12,545 nt of DNA from assembly GCA_022616655.1 (NCBI GenBank), contig JAKEEJ010000033.1, positions 1 to 12,545 on the forward strand, given 5' to 3'. Position 1 is the first letter of the stretch. Every line of letters starts with the position of its first letter. The translations under genes were made by a program, and so were the position numbers. This document shows, one piece after another, positions 1 through 6,006 of the stretch. Below the pieces are notes generated by a model that was given only the letters and a program-made list of their open reading frames with translations, made no database searches and was not told the DNA's origin. The stretch is from Nevskiales bacterium. Its GTDB lineage: Bacteria; Pseudomonadota; Gammaproteobacteria; Nevskiales; Nevskiaceae.

Positions 1-90
1 GGGCTCGGTGCCTCGCGCGGACTGTGTTTCCAGGGTCGTGCAACCCGTCAACAGCCCGGAGAGCAGCAACACCCGGAGTGCACGCTTCAT
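1..90 (-). CDS. pilF: PilF/PilW-like type IV pilus assembly lipoprotein (5' end only)
   Basis: Only the first 30 codons are in the window; the gene continues beyond base 1. The ATG (90..88) overlaps the rlmN stop codon in an ATGA junction, and no clear ribosome binding site precedes it, so translation is probably coupled to rlmN. The N-terminus is a lipoprotein signal peptide: Met-Lys-Arg, then a hydrophobic stretch, then the lipobox LLTGC with the lipidated cysteine at residue 17. No TPR repeat is reached. The name rests on position: in Pseudomonas and relatives the gene directly after rlmN encodes PilF (PilW), an outer-membrane TPR lipoprotein needed for PilQ secretin assembly. That it is a lipoprotein is seen directly; that it is PilF is inferred from gene order. 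Confidence 0.72.
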   Translation of the reverse strand, partial: MKRALRVLLLSGLLTGCTTLETQSARGTEP

Positions 91-1196
91 GAATGCACCG
101 TATGAACGGGAATATCGCGCAGACGCCGGCGCTGGCGGTTGTGCACGCGGCCGACCAGCTGTCCACAGGCGGCATCAATGTCATCGCCACGGGTTTTGCG
201 CGTGGTCGTAAGAATGTCCTTGGCATACAGAACGCCGGCAAAGTTCCGGATCTGCTCCAGTTTCGAGCGACGGTATTCCGTGCCGGGGAAGGGGTTGAAT
301 GGGATCAAATTCACCTTGGCGGGCAGTCCCGCCAGAAGCTTGGCCAGCTGGAGGGCGTGCTCCGTCCGGTCGTTGACACCCTCCAGCATCACGTACTCGT
401 AGACGATATGTGCTTTCCGGTCTTTCTGCTCGGTGTAACGCCGGCAGGCGGCCATCAATTCCGCCAGGGGATATTTGCGGTTGATCGGCACCAATTCGTT
501 GCGCAGTTCATCATTGGGCGCATGCAATGACACGGCCAGTGCTGTATCGCAATCTTCGCGCAGGCGATCCATGAAAGGAACCAGGCCGGACGTGGACACG
601 GTTACGCGCCGCTTGGAGAGGCCAAAACCATGGTCGTCCAGCAGGATGCGCAACGTCGGCAGTACCTCTGCATAGTTGGCCAGCGGCTCCCCCATGCCCA
701 TGAACACGACATTGGAGATGGCACGGGCCGTCTGAAAATTTCCACCCAGCGCCTTCGATGCAAACCAGACCTGCGCCACGATTTCGGCCGTCGTCAGGTT
801 GCGTGAAAAACCCTGCGCACCGGTCGAGCAAAATGAACAGTCCATGGCACAGCCGACCTGCGAAGAAATGCACAAAGTGCCGCGGCTGCCCTCGGGGATG
901 AATACCGTCTCGACCGCGTTCCTTGCATCCACTCGCAGGACCCACTTGCAGGTGCCGTCCTGCGAGACCTGTTCGGTGAGCAGTTCCGGCGGACGAATTA
1001 CAAAATGGCCCGCCAGCTGTGCGCGTAAATCCTTTCCCAGGTTGGTCATTGCGCCGAAATCATCCATGCCGCGGCGGTAAATCCAGTGCATGACCTGGTC
1101 GGCGCGGTACGGGGGTTCGCCCATGTCCAGAAACCGTGCCCTCAGCGCAGTGCGGTCGAGACCAAACAGATTCACAGGAGACGCGGCCGCCATCAT
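87..1196 (-). CDS. rlmN: 23S rRNA (adenine2503-C2)-/tRNA (adenine37-C2)-methyltransferase RlmN
   Basis: Radical-SAM enzyme that methylates C2 of A2503 in 23S rRNA and of A37 in some tRNAs. Numbered from the ATG at 1196 (369 aa), the CX3CX2C cluster motif is C116, C120, C123. The two methyl-transfer cysteines are C109 (TLCISS) and C344 (AACGQL), equivalent to E. coli C118 and C355. A GMGEP segment at 167-171 is the SAM-contact motif. All key residues are present and the length is normal for the family. The frame is open further upstream, but that extension would run into ndk and lacks family character; the ATG ATG pair at 1196/1193 lies 4 nt after the ndk stop with a GGAG about 11 nt upstream, so I start there. 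It is co-directional with ndk, as in Pseudomonas, and its stop overlaps the next gene. It needs a [4Fe-4S] cluster, which fits its place downstream of Fe-S assembly genes. Confidence 0.97.
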   Translation of the reverse strand: MMAAASPVNLFGLDRTALRARFLDMGEPPYRADQVMHWIYRRGMDDFGAMTNLGKDLRAQLAGHFVIRPPELLTEQVSQDGTCKWVLRVDARNAVETVFIPEGSRGTLCISSQVGCAMDCSFCSTGAQGFSRNLTTAEIVAQVWFASKALGGNFQTARAISNVVFMGMGEPLANYAEVLPTLRILLDDHGFGLSKRRVTVSTSGLVPFMDRLREDCDTALAVSLHAPNDELRNELVPINRKYPLAELMAACRRYTEQKDRKAHIVYEYVMLEGVNDRTEHALQLAKLLAGLPAKVNLIPFNPFPGTEYRRSKLEQIRNFAGVLYAKDILTTTRKTRGDDIDAACGQLVGRVHNRQRRRLRDIPVHTVHS

Positions 1197-1200
1197 GACA

Positions 1201-1632
1201 TTACCGGCTCCGGGGGCAGAGTTCCGTTGTGCGGAAGAAGTAACGGATCTCGGCTTCCGCGTTGCCCGGCGAGTCCGAACCGTGTACCGCGTTCTCGTCA
1301 ATGCTGCTGGCAAAGTCGGCGCGGATCGTGCCTCGGGCGGCCTTTTTCGGATCGGTCGCCCCCATGATGTCGCGATGTTTCAAAACCGCGTTCTCGCCTT
1401 CCAGCACCGACACCAGAACCGGACCGCGGGTCATGAACGTCACCAGATCTCTGAAAAACGGACGCTCCTTGTGAACCGCATAAAAACCTTCCGCTTCTCC
1501 GGGCGTCAGGCGTTTCATGCGTGCCGCCACAATCCGGAGTCCGGCCTTTTCATAGCGCGTGTAGATTTCGCCGATGTGGTTCTTGGCCACGGCATCGGGC
1601 TTGATAATGGACAGGGTACGTTCTAATGCCAT
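1201..1632 (-). CDS. ndk: nucleoside diphosphate kinase
   Basis: Cytosolic enzyme that transfers the gamma phosphate of ATP to nucleoside diphosphates through a phosphohistidine. The 143-aa product has the family's usual length and begins [15 protein letters not shown], as in other bacterial Ndk. The active-site segment NAVHGSDS carries the phosphorylated His117, the same number as in E. coli. The start is the ATG at 1632 and not the in-frame TTG 12 nt upstream: the TTG is only 2 nt from the GGAGG, while the ATG gives the canonical N-terminus, although its spacing to GGAGG (14 nt) is long. rlmN begins 4 nt after its stop. A sigma-70-like promoter lies in the 106-bp gap before it, so ndk-rlmN-pilF may be transcribed apart from the Fe-S genes. 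Confidence 0.97.
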   Translation of the reverse strand: MALERTLSIIKPDAVAKNHIGEIYTRYEKAGLRIVAARMKRLTPGEAEGFYAVHKERPFFRDLVTFMTRGPVLVSVLEGENAVLKHRDIMGATDPKKAARGTIRADFASSIDENAVHGSDSPGNAEAEIRYFFRTTELCPRSR

Positions 1633-1708
1633 GGGTGAATACAAAACCTCCGGAAATTACACAAGGAACCGCGCTGGAACGCGTCAAAAGAAGTCCTCAA
1701 ATCAAGGA

Positions 1709-1738
1709 ATTATAGAGGCCGTTCGGCCGGCGGAGCAA
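1709..1738 (-). promoter_or_regulatory. candidate sigma-70 promoter for ndk-rlmN
   Basis: On the minus strand a perfect TATAAT (1714..1709) lies 18 bp from TTGCTC (1738..1733). The spacer contains the palindrome GGCCGAACGGCC (1717..1728). Transcription would start about 75 nt before the ndk ATG. The -10 box is ideal and the -35 box weak. The palindrome follows the iscA stop but has no T-tract, so it is a poor terminator. Confidence 0.5.
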
Positions 1739-2077
1739 TCAATCTACTGGTTTTTCGAGTGAAAAGCTCTCGCCACAGCCACACAAAGCCTGGGCCTGGG
1801 GGTTGTCAAACTTGAAGGTTTCGCTGAGACCCTCCCGGCGATAATCAAGCGTCAGACCTTCCAGCATGGGCAGTACGCTGCGCGCCACCACCACTTTGGC
1901 GCCGCACGTTTCAAAAACCGAATCGTCTGCCGCCAGATCGTCCGCAAAGTCCAGGGTATAACTGTACCCGGAGCAGCCGGACGGTTTGACACCCAAACGC
2001 AGGCCGACACCGTGCCCGCGCTGCTGCAATTGATCGGTGATGCGCTTTGCGGCCGCCGCCGTCAGTCGGATGGTCAT
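1739..2077 (-). CDS. iscA: A-type iron-sulfur carrier IscA
   Basis: 112-aa A-type carrier that receives or stores Fe-S clusters (or iron) and passes them to client proteins. The three ligand cysteines are all present: C35 in SGCSGYSY, and C99 and C101 in the C-terminal CGCGESF. Segments LRLGVKPSGCSG and EGLSETFKFDNP align readily with E. coli IscA, so IscA is favoured over ErpA, though the A-type subfamilies are close and this is not certain. The ATG overlaps the stop of the upstream desulfurase/IscU-like gene (ATGA), with AGGA about 11 nt upstream. The product ends a few residues after the CGCGESF motif, as usual. It completes a short cysE-desulfurase-desulfurase/IscU-iscA series and is followed by ndk. 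Confidence 0.92.
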   Translation of the reverse strand: MTIRLTAAAAKRITDQLQQRGHGVGLRLGVKPSGCSGYSYTLDFADDLAADDSVFETCGAKVVVARSVLPMLEGLTLDYRREGLSETFKFDNPQAQALCGCGESFSLEKPVD

Positions 2078-3693
2078 GCAGGTCTATATCCTGGATGAAT
2101 CTGCGTCAACAGCGATTTGACCACATCTTCGCCCAGGAGTGCGGTGTGGACACGTTCCTCGGGTATTTCAAGCGCCTGGCAAATGGCCGGCGCCTTCAAT
2201 TCAGACAATTTACGGAAATCCTGGCCTACGACATGCCCCGCCAGCCAGGCTCCCACGGCGATGGTGGTCGGGCAGCCGTAGGCCTGGAAGCGAGCATCTG
2301 CAATCGTCCTGTTTCCTGCCATCTTGATGTGGAGCACCAGCGCACTGCGACTGGCAGGCGTGCTCGCACGACCGATCAGTGCCGTGCCTTCCGTAAAACA
2401 GCCGGACCGGGGAGTCTGATTGAACAGGTCCCAAACCCGGGCACTGTAGTCAAACGGCACGCCAGAGTCCTGATGGAGTCCGTTCTGACTTGCTTCTTTC
2501 TGTACCGAACGTTCAGGAGGCGCGTCACCGGTTTGTGTCGTGGACAACCGACGTAGCCGGTTGACCTGCCGGATGACCTGCCCGGCGGCCCGATCCACCT
2601 CGGCCTCGGTGGTGAAGCGGCCCAGGGAAAACCGCAGGCTGGCGTTGGCCAGCTCCTCGTCGCGACCCAGCGCACGCAACACATAGGATGGCTCGCGGGT
2701 GGCCGACGAGCAGGCCGCCCCGCTGGACACCATCAGCCCCGGCAAGGCGGCACGCAAACTTTCCCCTTCGACGCCCGCGAAACTGAGATTGAGAATACCG
2801 GGCACCCGCGACGCACCTTCACCATTCAAAAAGACATCTGGCAGTTCGGATAGCTCTTGCCACAAGCGGGTGCCCAGAAGACCCAGGCGGGAAACCTCCG
2901 CAGCCCATGCCGCCTCTGCAAGGCGGCAGGCTTCTCCCATGCCCACAATCTGGTGGGTCGCCAGTGTGCCGGAGCGCATTCCCTGCTCGTGACCGCCCCC
3001 GTGCATCTGCGGCATCAGCCGTGCACGGGGTTGCTTGCGCACAAACAGCGCCCCAATTCCCTTGGGACCGTACACCTTGTGCGCCGTGACCGTCAGCAGA
3101 TCCACCGGCACTTCACGCAAACAGACCGGCAGCTTTCCGATCGCCTGCGCCGCATCCACATGGAACAGGACGCCACGTTCGCGCAGTTTCGGCGCCAACC
3201 GGACGACATCGTTGATCACGCCGGTTTCATTGTTGACCCACATCAGCGACACCAATACGGTCTCGGGCGTCACCGCGTCCAATACCTGCTCCGCGCTGAT
3301 CGCGCCGCCGGCCTGCGGTTTCAGGTACGTCACGCGGATACCCTGCGGAGACGGTCGCGTCTCCAGATAACGACAGGTATCGAGCACCGATTTGTGCTCG
3401 GTACGGGCGGTGATCACATGCCGACCGCGCGAAGCATAAAACTCCAACGCGCCCTGGATGGCCAGATTGTTGGATTCCGTGGCGCCCGAGGTCCAGATGA
3501 TTTCTGCCGGCGTGGCCCCCATCAGGGCCGCGACCTGTTCGCGCGCACGCTCAACCGCCTCGCGTGCCCGGCGTCCCTCCAGATGATCAGAGGCCGGATT
3601 GCCGTGCAGGCCGCCGGGTTTCAGAAACGGCAGCATGGCCTCGTAAACCCGCGGGTCCAGCGGCGCGGTGGCGGCGTAGTCGAGATAAATCAT
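2074..3693 (-). CDS. cysteine desulfurase (IscS/NifS) fused to a degenerate IscU-like domain
   Basis: 539-aa two-domain protein. Residues 1-385 are a class-I PLP cysteine desulfurase: MIYLDYAATAPLDP start, His100 (TEHKS), NNETG (154-158), HVDAAQ (178-183), PLP lysine K206 in TAHKVYGPKG, and catalytic Cys328 in SSGAACSS followed by PSYVLRALG. A linker of about 28 residues follows. Residues about 413-535 align with IscU/NifU-N: YSARVWDLFNQTPRSG, DARFQAYGCPTTIA, and a C-terminal ERVHTALLGEDVVKSLL. Of the three IscU cluster ligands only the middle one remains (C474). The PACGD site is PASRS (Ser448) and the IHCSILAED site is VHTALLGED (Thr517); His516 is kept. The desulfurase half looks active; the scaffold half should not hold a cluster by the usual ligands. 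The start at 3693 is chosen because it overlaps the upstream stop (ATGA) and gives the canonical N-terminus, though the frame is open further upstream. Neighbours are a second desulfurase and iscA. Confidence 0.93.
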   Translation of the reverse strand: MIYLDYAATAPLDPRVYEAMLPFLKPGGLHGNPASDHLEGRRAREAVERAREQVAALMGATPAEIIWTSGATESNNLAIQGALEFYASRGRHVITARTEHKSVLDTCRYLETRPSPQGIRVTYLKPQAGGAISAEQVLDAVTPETVLVSLMWVNNETGVINDVVRLAPKLRERGVLFHVDAAQAIGKLPVCLREVPVDLLTVTAHKVYGPKGIGALFVRKQPRARLMPQMHGGGHEQGMRSGTLATHQIVGMGEACRLAEAAWAAEVSRLGLLGTRLWQELSELPDVFLNGEGASRVPGILNLSFAGVEGESLRAALPGLMVSSGAACSSATREPSYVLRALGRDEELANASLRFSLGRFTTEAEVDRAAGQVIRQVNRLRRLSTTQTGDAPPERSVQKEASQNGLHQDSGVPFDYSARVWDLFNQTPRSGCFTEGTALIGRASTPASRSALVLHIKMAGNRTIADARFQAYGCPTTIAVGAWLAGHVVGQDFRKLSELKAPAICQALEIPEERVHTALLGEDVVKSLLTQIHPGYRPA

Positions 3694-4844
3694 GACAACG
3701 CGACACTGGGCAGGGTCACGCCAAGACCGGCCATGAGCGTGCACAAGGTTTCGACAAACTGGTCCACCTCGTTTTGTGTGTTGTCCTTGCCCACACTGAC
3801 CCGGATGGCACACAAGGCCACGTCTTGCGGAACACCCATTGCCAGCAGCACGTGACTCGCCTGATCACTGCCGCTGGCACAGGCGGAGCCCGACGAAACG
3901 GCAAATCCCTTTTTATCGAGCAGGCCCAGGAGCGTGGCGCTGTGGATGGACGGCACGGCAAATTGCACTGTGTTAGGCAGCCGGATTGCCCCGGCGCTGA
4001 AAATCCGAATGCCGGGAATACGCATCAACGCCGTCTCCAGCCTCTCGCGCAGATGGCGTGTATGGGTTTTGCGCCGGTCCAGCTCCTGCCCGGCCAGTTC
4101 GGCGGCGGCTCCAAAACCGGCAATGGCGGCCACGTTCTCGGTACCGCCGCGCAGACCCCGCTCCTGCCCTCCCCCGTGCAGCAACGGTTCCAGTTCCAGC
4201 GCACGATCGGCAATCAGCGCGCCGGCGCCCTTGGGCCCGTAAATTTTGTGGCTGGACACGCTCAGCAACTGGGCGCCGGAGGCCGCAAAGTCCAGTGGAA
4301 TCTTACCCAGCGCCTGCACAGCATCGGCGTGAAACACAGCGCCTGCCGCACGCGCCAGCATCGCCAGGCGCGTTGTATTCTGGATCACGCCGGTTTCATT
4401 GTTGGCCACCATGCACGACACTAGCGCGACCTTGCTCCGACGTAATTGCTGCTGGAACGCCGCTTCATCCACTCGCCCCTCGGCATCCACGGCGATGGTT
4501 TCCACGGCGCGTCCCTGACGCGCCAGCGCTTGCAGGGGTTCCAGTACACTGGGGTGTTCAATGGCGGAGTACAACAGCCGCCCGTGTTGTTGCTTTGCCG
4601 CGACACCCTTCACGGCGAAATTGTTGGCCTCGGTGCCGCCACTGGTAAAAATCACTTCACCGGGATCGGCGGTCACCAGTGCGGCCATCTGTGCACGCGC
4701 CGTTTCTATGGCGTCGCGCGCGGCCCGTCCGTGGCGATGCGCGCTGGAAGGGTTGCCATACGGACCGCGCAGAAACGGTGCCATGGCCTCCAACACTCGT
4801 GGATCGAGCGGGGTACTTGCATTGTGATCCAGATAGACGGCCAT
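3690..4844 (-). CDS. cysteine desulfurase, NifS type
   Basis: 384-aa class-I PLP enzyme that removes sulfur from L-cysteine, giving alanine and an enzyme persulfide for Fe-S or thio-cofactor synthesis. Motifs in order: MAVYLDHNASTPLDP, FTSGGTEANN (66-75), His97 (EHPSV), NNETG (148-152), FHADAVQ (171-177), PLP lysine K200 in SSHKIYGPKG, RGGTEN (232-237), and catalytic Cys322 in SSGSACASGSDQ followed by SHVLLAMGV. The long Cys loop and the SHVLLAMG wording are closer to NifS than to the IscS-like neighbour, so the two desulfurases seem to be old, diverged paralogues and not a recent duplicate. All catalytic residues are present. Its stop overlaps the start of the next gene (ATGA). No nitrogenase gene is in the window, so I give no nif symbol. 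Ribosome binding site weak (GGGAT about 7 nt upstream). Confidence 0.93.
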   Translation of the reverse strand: MAVYLDHNASTPLDPRVLEAMAPFLRGPYGNPSSAHRHGRAARDAIETARAQMAALVTADPGEVIFTSGGTEANNFAVKGVAAKQQHGRLLYSAIEHPSVLEPLQALARQGRAVETIAVDAEGRVDEAAFQQQLRRSKVALVSCMVANNETGVIQNTTRLAMLARAAGAVFHADAVQALGKIPLDFAASGAQLLSVSSHKIYGPKGAGALIADRALELEPLLHGGGQERGLRGGTENVAAIAGFGAAAELAGQELDRRKTHTRHLRERLETALMRIPGIRIFSAGAIRLPNTVQFAVPSIHSATLLGLLDKKGFAVSSGSACASGSDQASHVLLAMGVPQDVALCAIRVSVGKDNTQNEVDQFVETLCTLMAGLGVTLPSVALS

Positions 4845-4873
4845 TCTGGTAATCCCATCACGCCATTGCCCTT

Positions 4874-4901
4874 ATTCTAAAATCCTCACGGAGGCGCACA
4901 A
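4874..4901 (-). promoter_or_regulatory. candidate sigma-70 promoter for the Fe-S gene series
   Basis: In the 69-bp gap between cysE and the first desulfurase gene the minus strand reads TTGTGC (4901..4896), 16 bp, TAGAAT (4879..4874). The -10 box matches 5 of 6 and the -35 box 3 of 6. The spacer holds an inverted repeat CCTC-CGT-GAGG (4884..4894). I see no IscR type-1 site. If real, it would let the desulfurase/iscA genes be made independently of cysE. Confidence 0.4.
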
Positions 4902-4930
4902 AAAAGGCAGGGTTCACGGCTGGTTCTGCC
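4900..4930 (-). terminator. possible weak terminator at the end of cysE
   Basis: On the minus strand GGCAG (4930..4926) can pair with CTGCC (4910..4906) across a 15-nt loop that includes the cysE stop codon, and is followed directly by six T (4905..4900). The T-run is good, but the stem is only 5 bp with a long loop. It may cause partial termination before the desulfurase genes. Confidence 0.35.
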
Positions 4931-5708
4931 CCCGAACGCGAGCCCGCGGCTCCCGTTCGGACCCCTCACTGCCGAAATCGGGCAATTCCAGCTTCTTCAG
5001 CTCCAGGTCCGGCATGCGGGCATCCAACCGATGCAGAAACTTGCCCAGCTCCATGATGCGATCGTCCAGTTCGTGAATGTGATCCAGCATGGCGCCAATG
5101 GCATCGGCCACGGGATCCGGCATGTCCTGGGACAGGCCGTACGCATCAAATCCCATCTTCTTCGCCATGATCAGCAGCTTTTCCGACGGCGGGCGCGGTT
5201 CCTGTACCGCCCGTGCGGGAATACCGACCACTGTGGCGCCGGGCGGTACAGGCTTCACCACCACGGCGTTGCTGCCGACGCGCGCGCCGTCGCCCACGAC
5301 AAAAGGGCCCAGCACCTGAGCGCCGCTGCCCACCACGACGTTATTACCCAGTGTCGGATGACGCTTGCCCTTTGCCCAGGAGATTCCGCCCAGCGTAACG
5401 CCCTGGTAGAGCGTGACGTCGTCACCGATCTCGGCGGTCTCACCAATCACCACACCGGCACCGTGATCAATGAACAGGCGCCGGCCGATTTTTGCGCCGG
5501 GATGAATTTCAATCAGTGTGAACCAGCGTGCGATCTGTGATAACAACCGTCCCAGCCATTTGAAGCCGTGTCTCCACAGCCAGTGACTGAGCCGATGCGC
5601 CCAGACGGCCTTGAGGCCGGGATAGCACGTCAGCACTTCCCAGACGGTACGCGCGGCGGGATCGCGCTCGAATACAACCCGGATATCTTCGCGAATGCGA
5701 CCTAACAT
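4914..5708 (-). CDS. cysE: serine O-acetyltransferase
   Basis: Makes O-acetylserine from L-serine and acetyl-CoA, the committed step of cysteine synthesis in the cytosol. The 264-aa product starts [20 protein letters not shown], lacking the long N-terminal helical extension of E. coli CysE and resembling the Pseudomonas form. A left-handed beta-helix of hexapeptide repeats spans roughly residues 66-165, with the catalytic DH pair D81-H82 ([12 protein letters not shown]), H117 (KGKRHPTLG), and [10 protein letters not shown] closing the helix. After residue 170 a charged helical tail includes [14 protein letters not shown], also found in Pseudomonas CysE. I chose the ATG at 5708; an in-frame TTG lies 18 nt upstream. 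A TAAAAT (5741..5736) could be a -10 box about 20 nt before the start, but no good -35 is visible. It feeds cysteine to the desulfurases encoded next. Confidence 0.95.
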   Translation of the reverse strand: MLGRIREDIRVVFERDPAARTVWEVLTCYPGLKAVWAHRLSHWLWRHGFKWLGRLLSQIARWFTLIEIHPGAKIGRRLFIDHGAGVVIGETAEIGDDVTLYQGVTLGGISWAKGKRHPTLGNNVVVGSGAQVLGPFVVGDGARVGSNAVVVKPVPPGATVVGIPARAVQEPRPPSEKLLIMAKKMGFDAYGLSQDMPDPVADAIGAMLDHIHELDDRIMELGKFLHRLDARMPDLELKKLELPDFGSEGSEREPRARVRGQNQP

Positions 5709-5832
5709 GGACGGGCTCGCCAACAAGGGCGGGTAATTTTACTCTCTGTACATGCGGGCCGTTTTCCTCCCGGCCTCTGCGGCGTGAAGCTCGCTGAGTC
5801 ATTCGGACGTGAATGGGAAGCAGAGAAAGATA

Positions 5833-5863
5833 AGGCGTGTCTGGTGGAACATCCGACACGCCT
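5833..5863 (-). terminator. 9-bp hairpin, probable terminator after the micro-ORF
   Basis: Perfect 9-bp inverted repeat AGGCGTGTC (5863..5855) / GACACGCCT (5841..5833) with a 13-nt loop. On the minus strand it is followed by a pyrimidine-rich TTATCTTTCTC, which is T-rich but interrupted; on the plus strand no T-tract follows. It begins 21 nt after the stop of the 12-codon ORF and lies about 125 nt before cysE. It could end a short transcript or act as an attenuator ahead of cysE. Confidence 0.5.
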
Positions 5864-5884
5864 AAGAGTTTGAATGAATCGAAA

Positions 5885-5923
5885 CTATCTTTTCTTTTTC
5901 TTTTTGGCTTTTTTCTTGGCCAC
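5885..5923 (-). CDS. putative 12-aa lysine-rich microprotein or leader peptide
   Basis: Reading the minus strand, a textbook ribosome binding site AAGGAGG (5936..5930) and a 6-nt spacer lead to a GTG start and the peptide MAKKKAKKKKKR, then TAG. Eight of 12 residues are lysine and one is arginine. The nearest in-frame upstream codons give a TGA at 5947..5945, so no longer form exists. A 9-bp hairpin follows 21 nt after the stop. The strength and spacing of the Shine-Dalgarno sequence are better than for most full genes in this window, which is the main argument that it is translated. Possible roles: a basic microprotein binding RNA or DNA, or a leader whose poly-lysine run stalls ribosomes ahead of cysE. 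I do not recognise it. Chance is not excluded, since a purine-rich tract itself yields lysine codons. Confidence 0.5.
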   Translation of the reverse strand: MAKKKAKKKKKR

Positions 5924-6006
5924 GGGTAACCTCCTTGCGCGGTTTCAGGTCAGCCCCATCGGCCCATCGCCTGCGGACAGCCAACCCGGCCTAATAGTGG
6001 CATCGA

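Noticed and set aside
1197..1313. Upstream extension of rlmN by 39 codons inside ndk
   Set aside because: It overlaps ndk, is Arg/Thr-rich and unlike RlmN N-termini; the ATG pair at 1196/1193 with a GGAG fits better.
1717..1728. Palindrome as an intrinsic terminator of iscA
   Set aside because: Stem of 4-5 bp and no T-tract; more plausible as part of the ndk promoter region.
3694..3813. Upstream extension of the fusion protein by 40 codons
   Set aside because: It overlaps the end of the upstream desulfurase gene; the canonical N-terminus MIYLDYAATAPLDP begins at 3693 in an ATGA junction.
2857..3855. 332-codon open frame on the plus strand
   Set aside because: It is the reverse of the desulfurase coding sequence; no recognisable motif, His/Arg/Gln-rich composition typical of antisense frames in GC-rich genes.
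5945..6006. Promoter for rsmB just upstream of its ATG
   Set aside because: No pair of -35/-10 boxes with acceptable spacing was found, and no clear Shine-Dalgarno.
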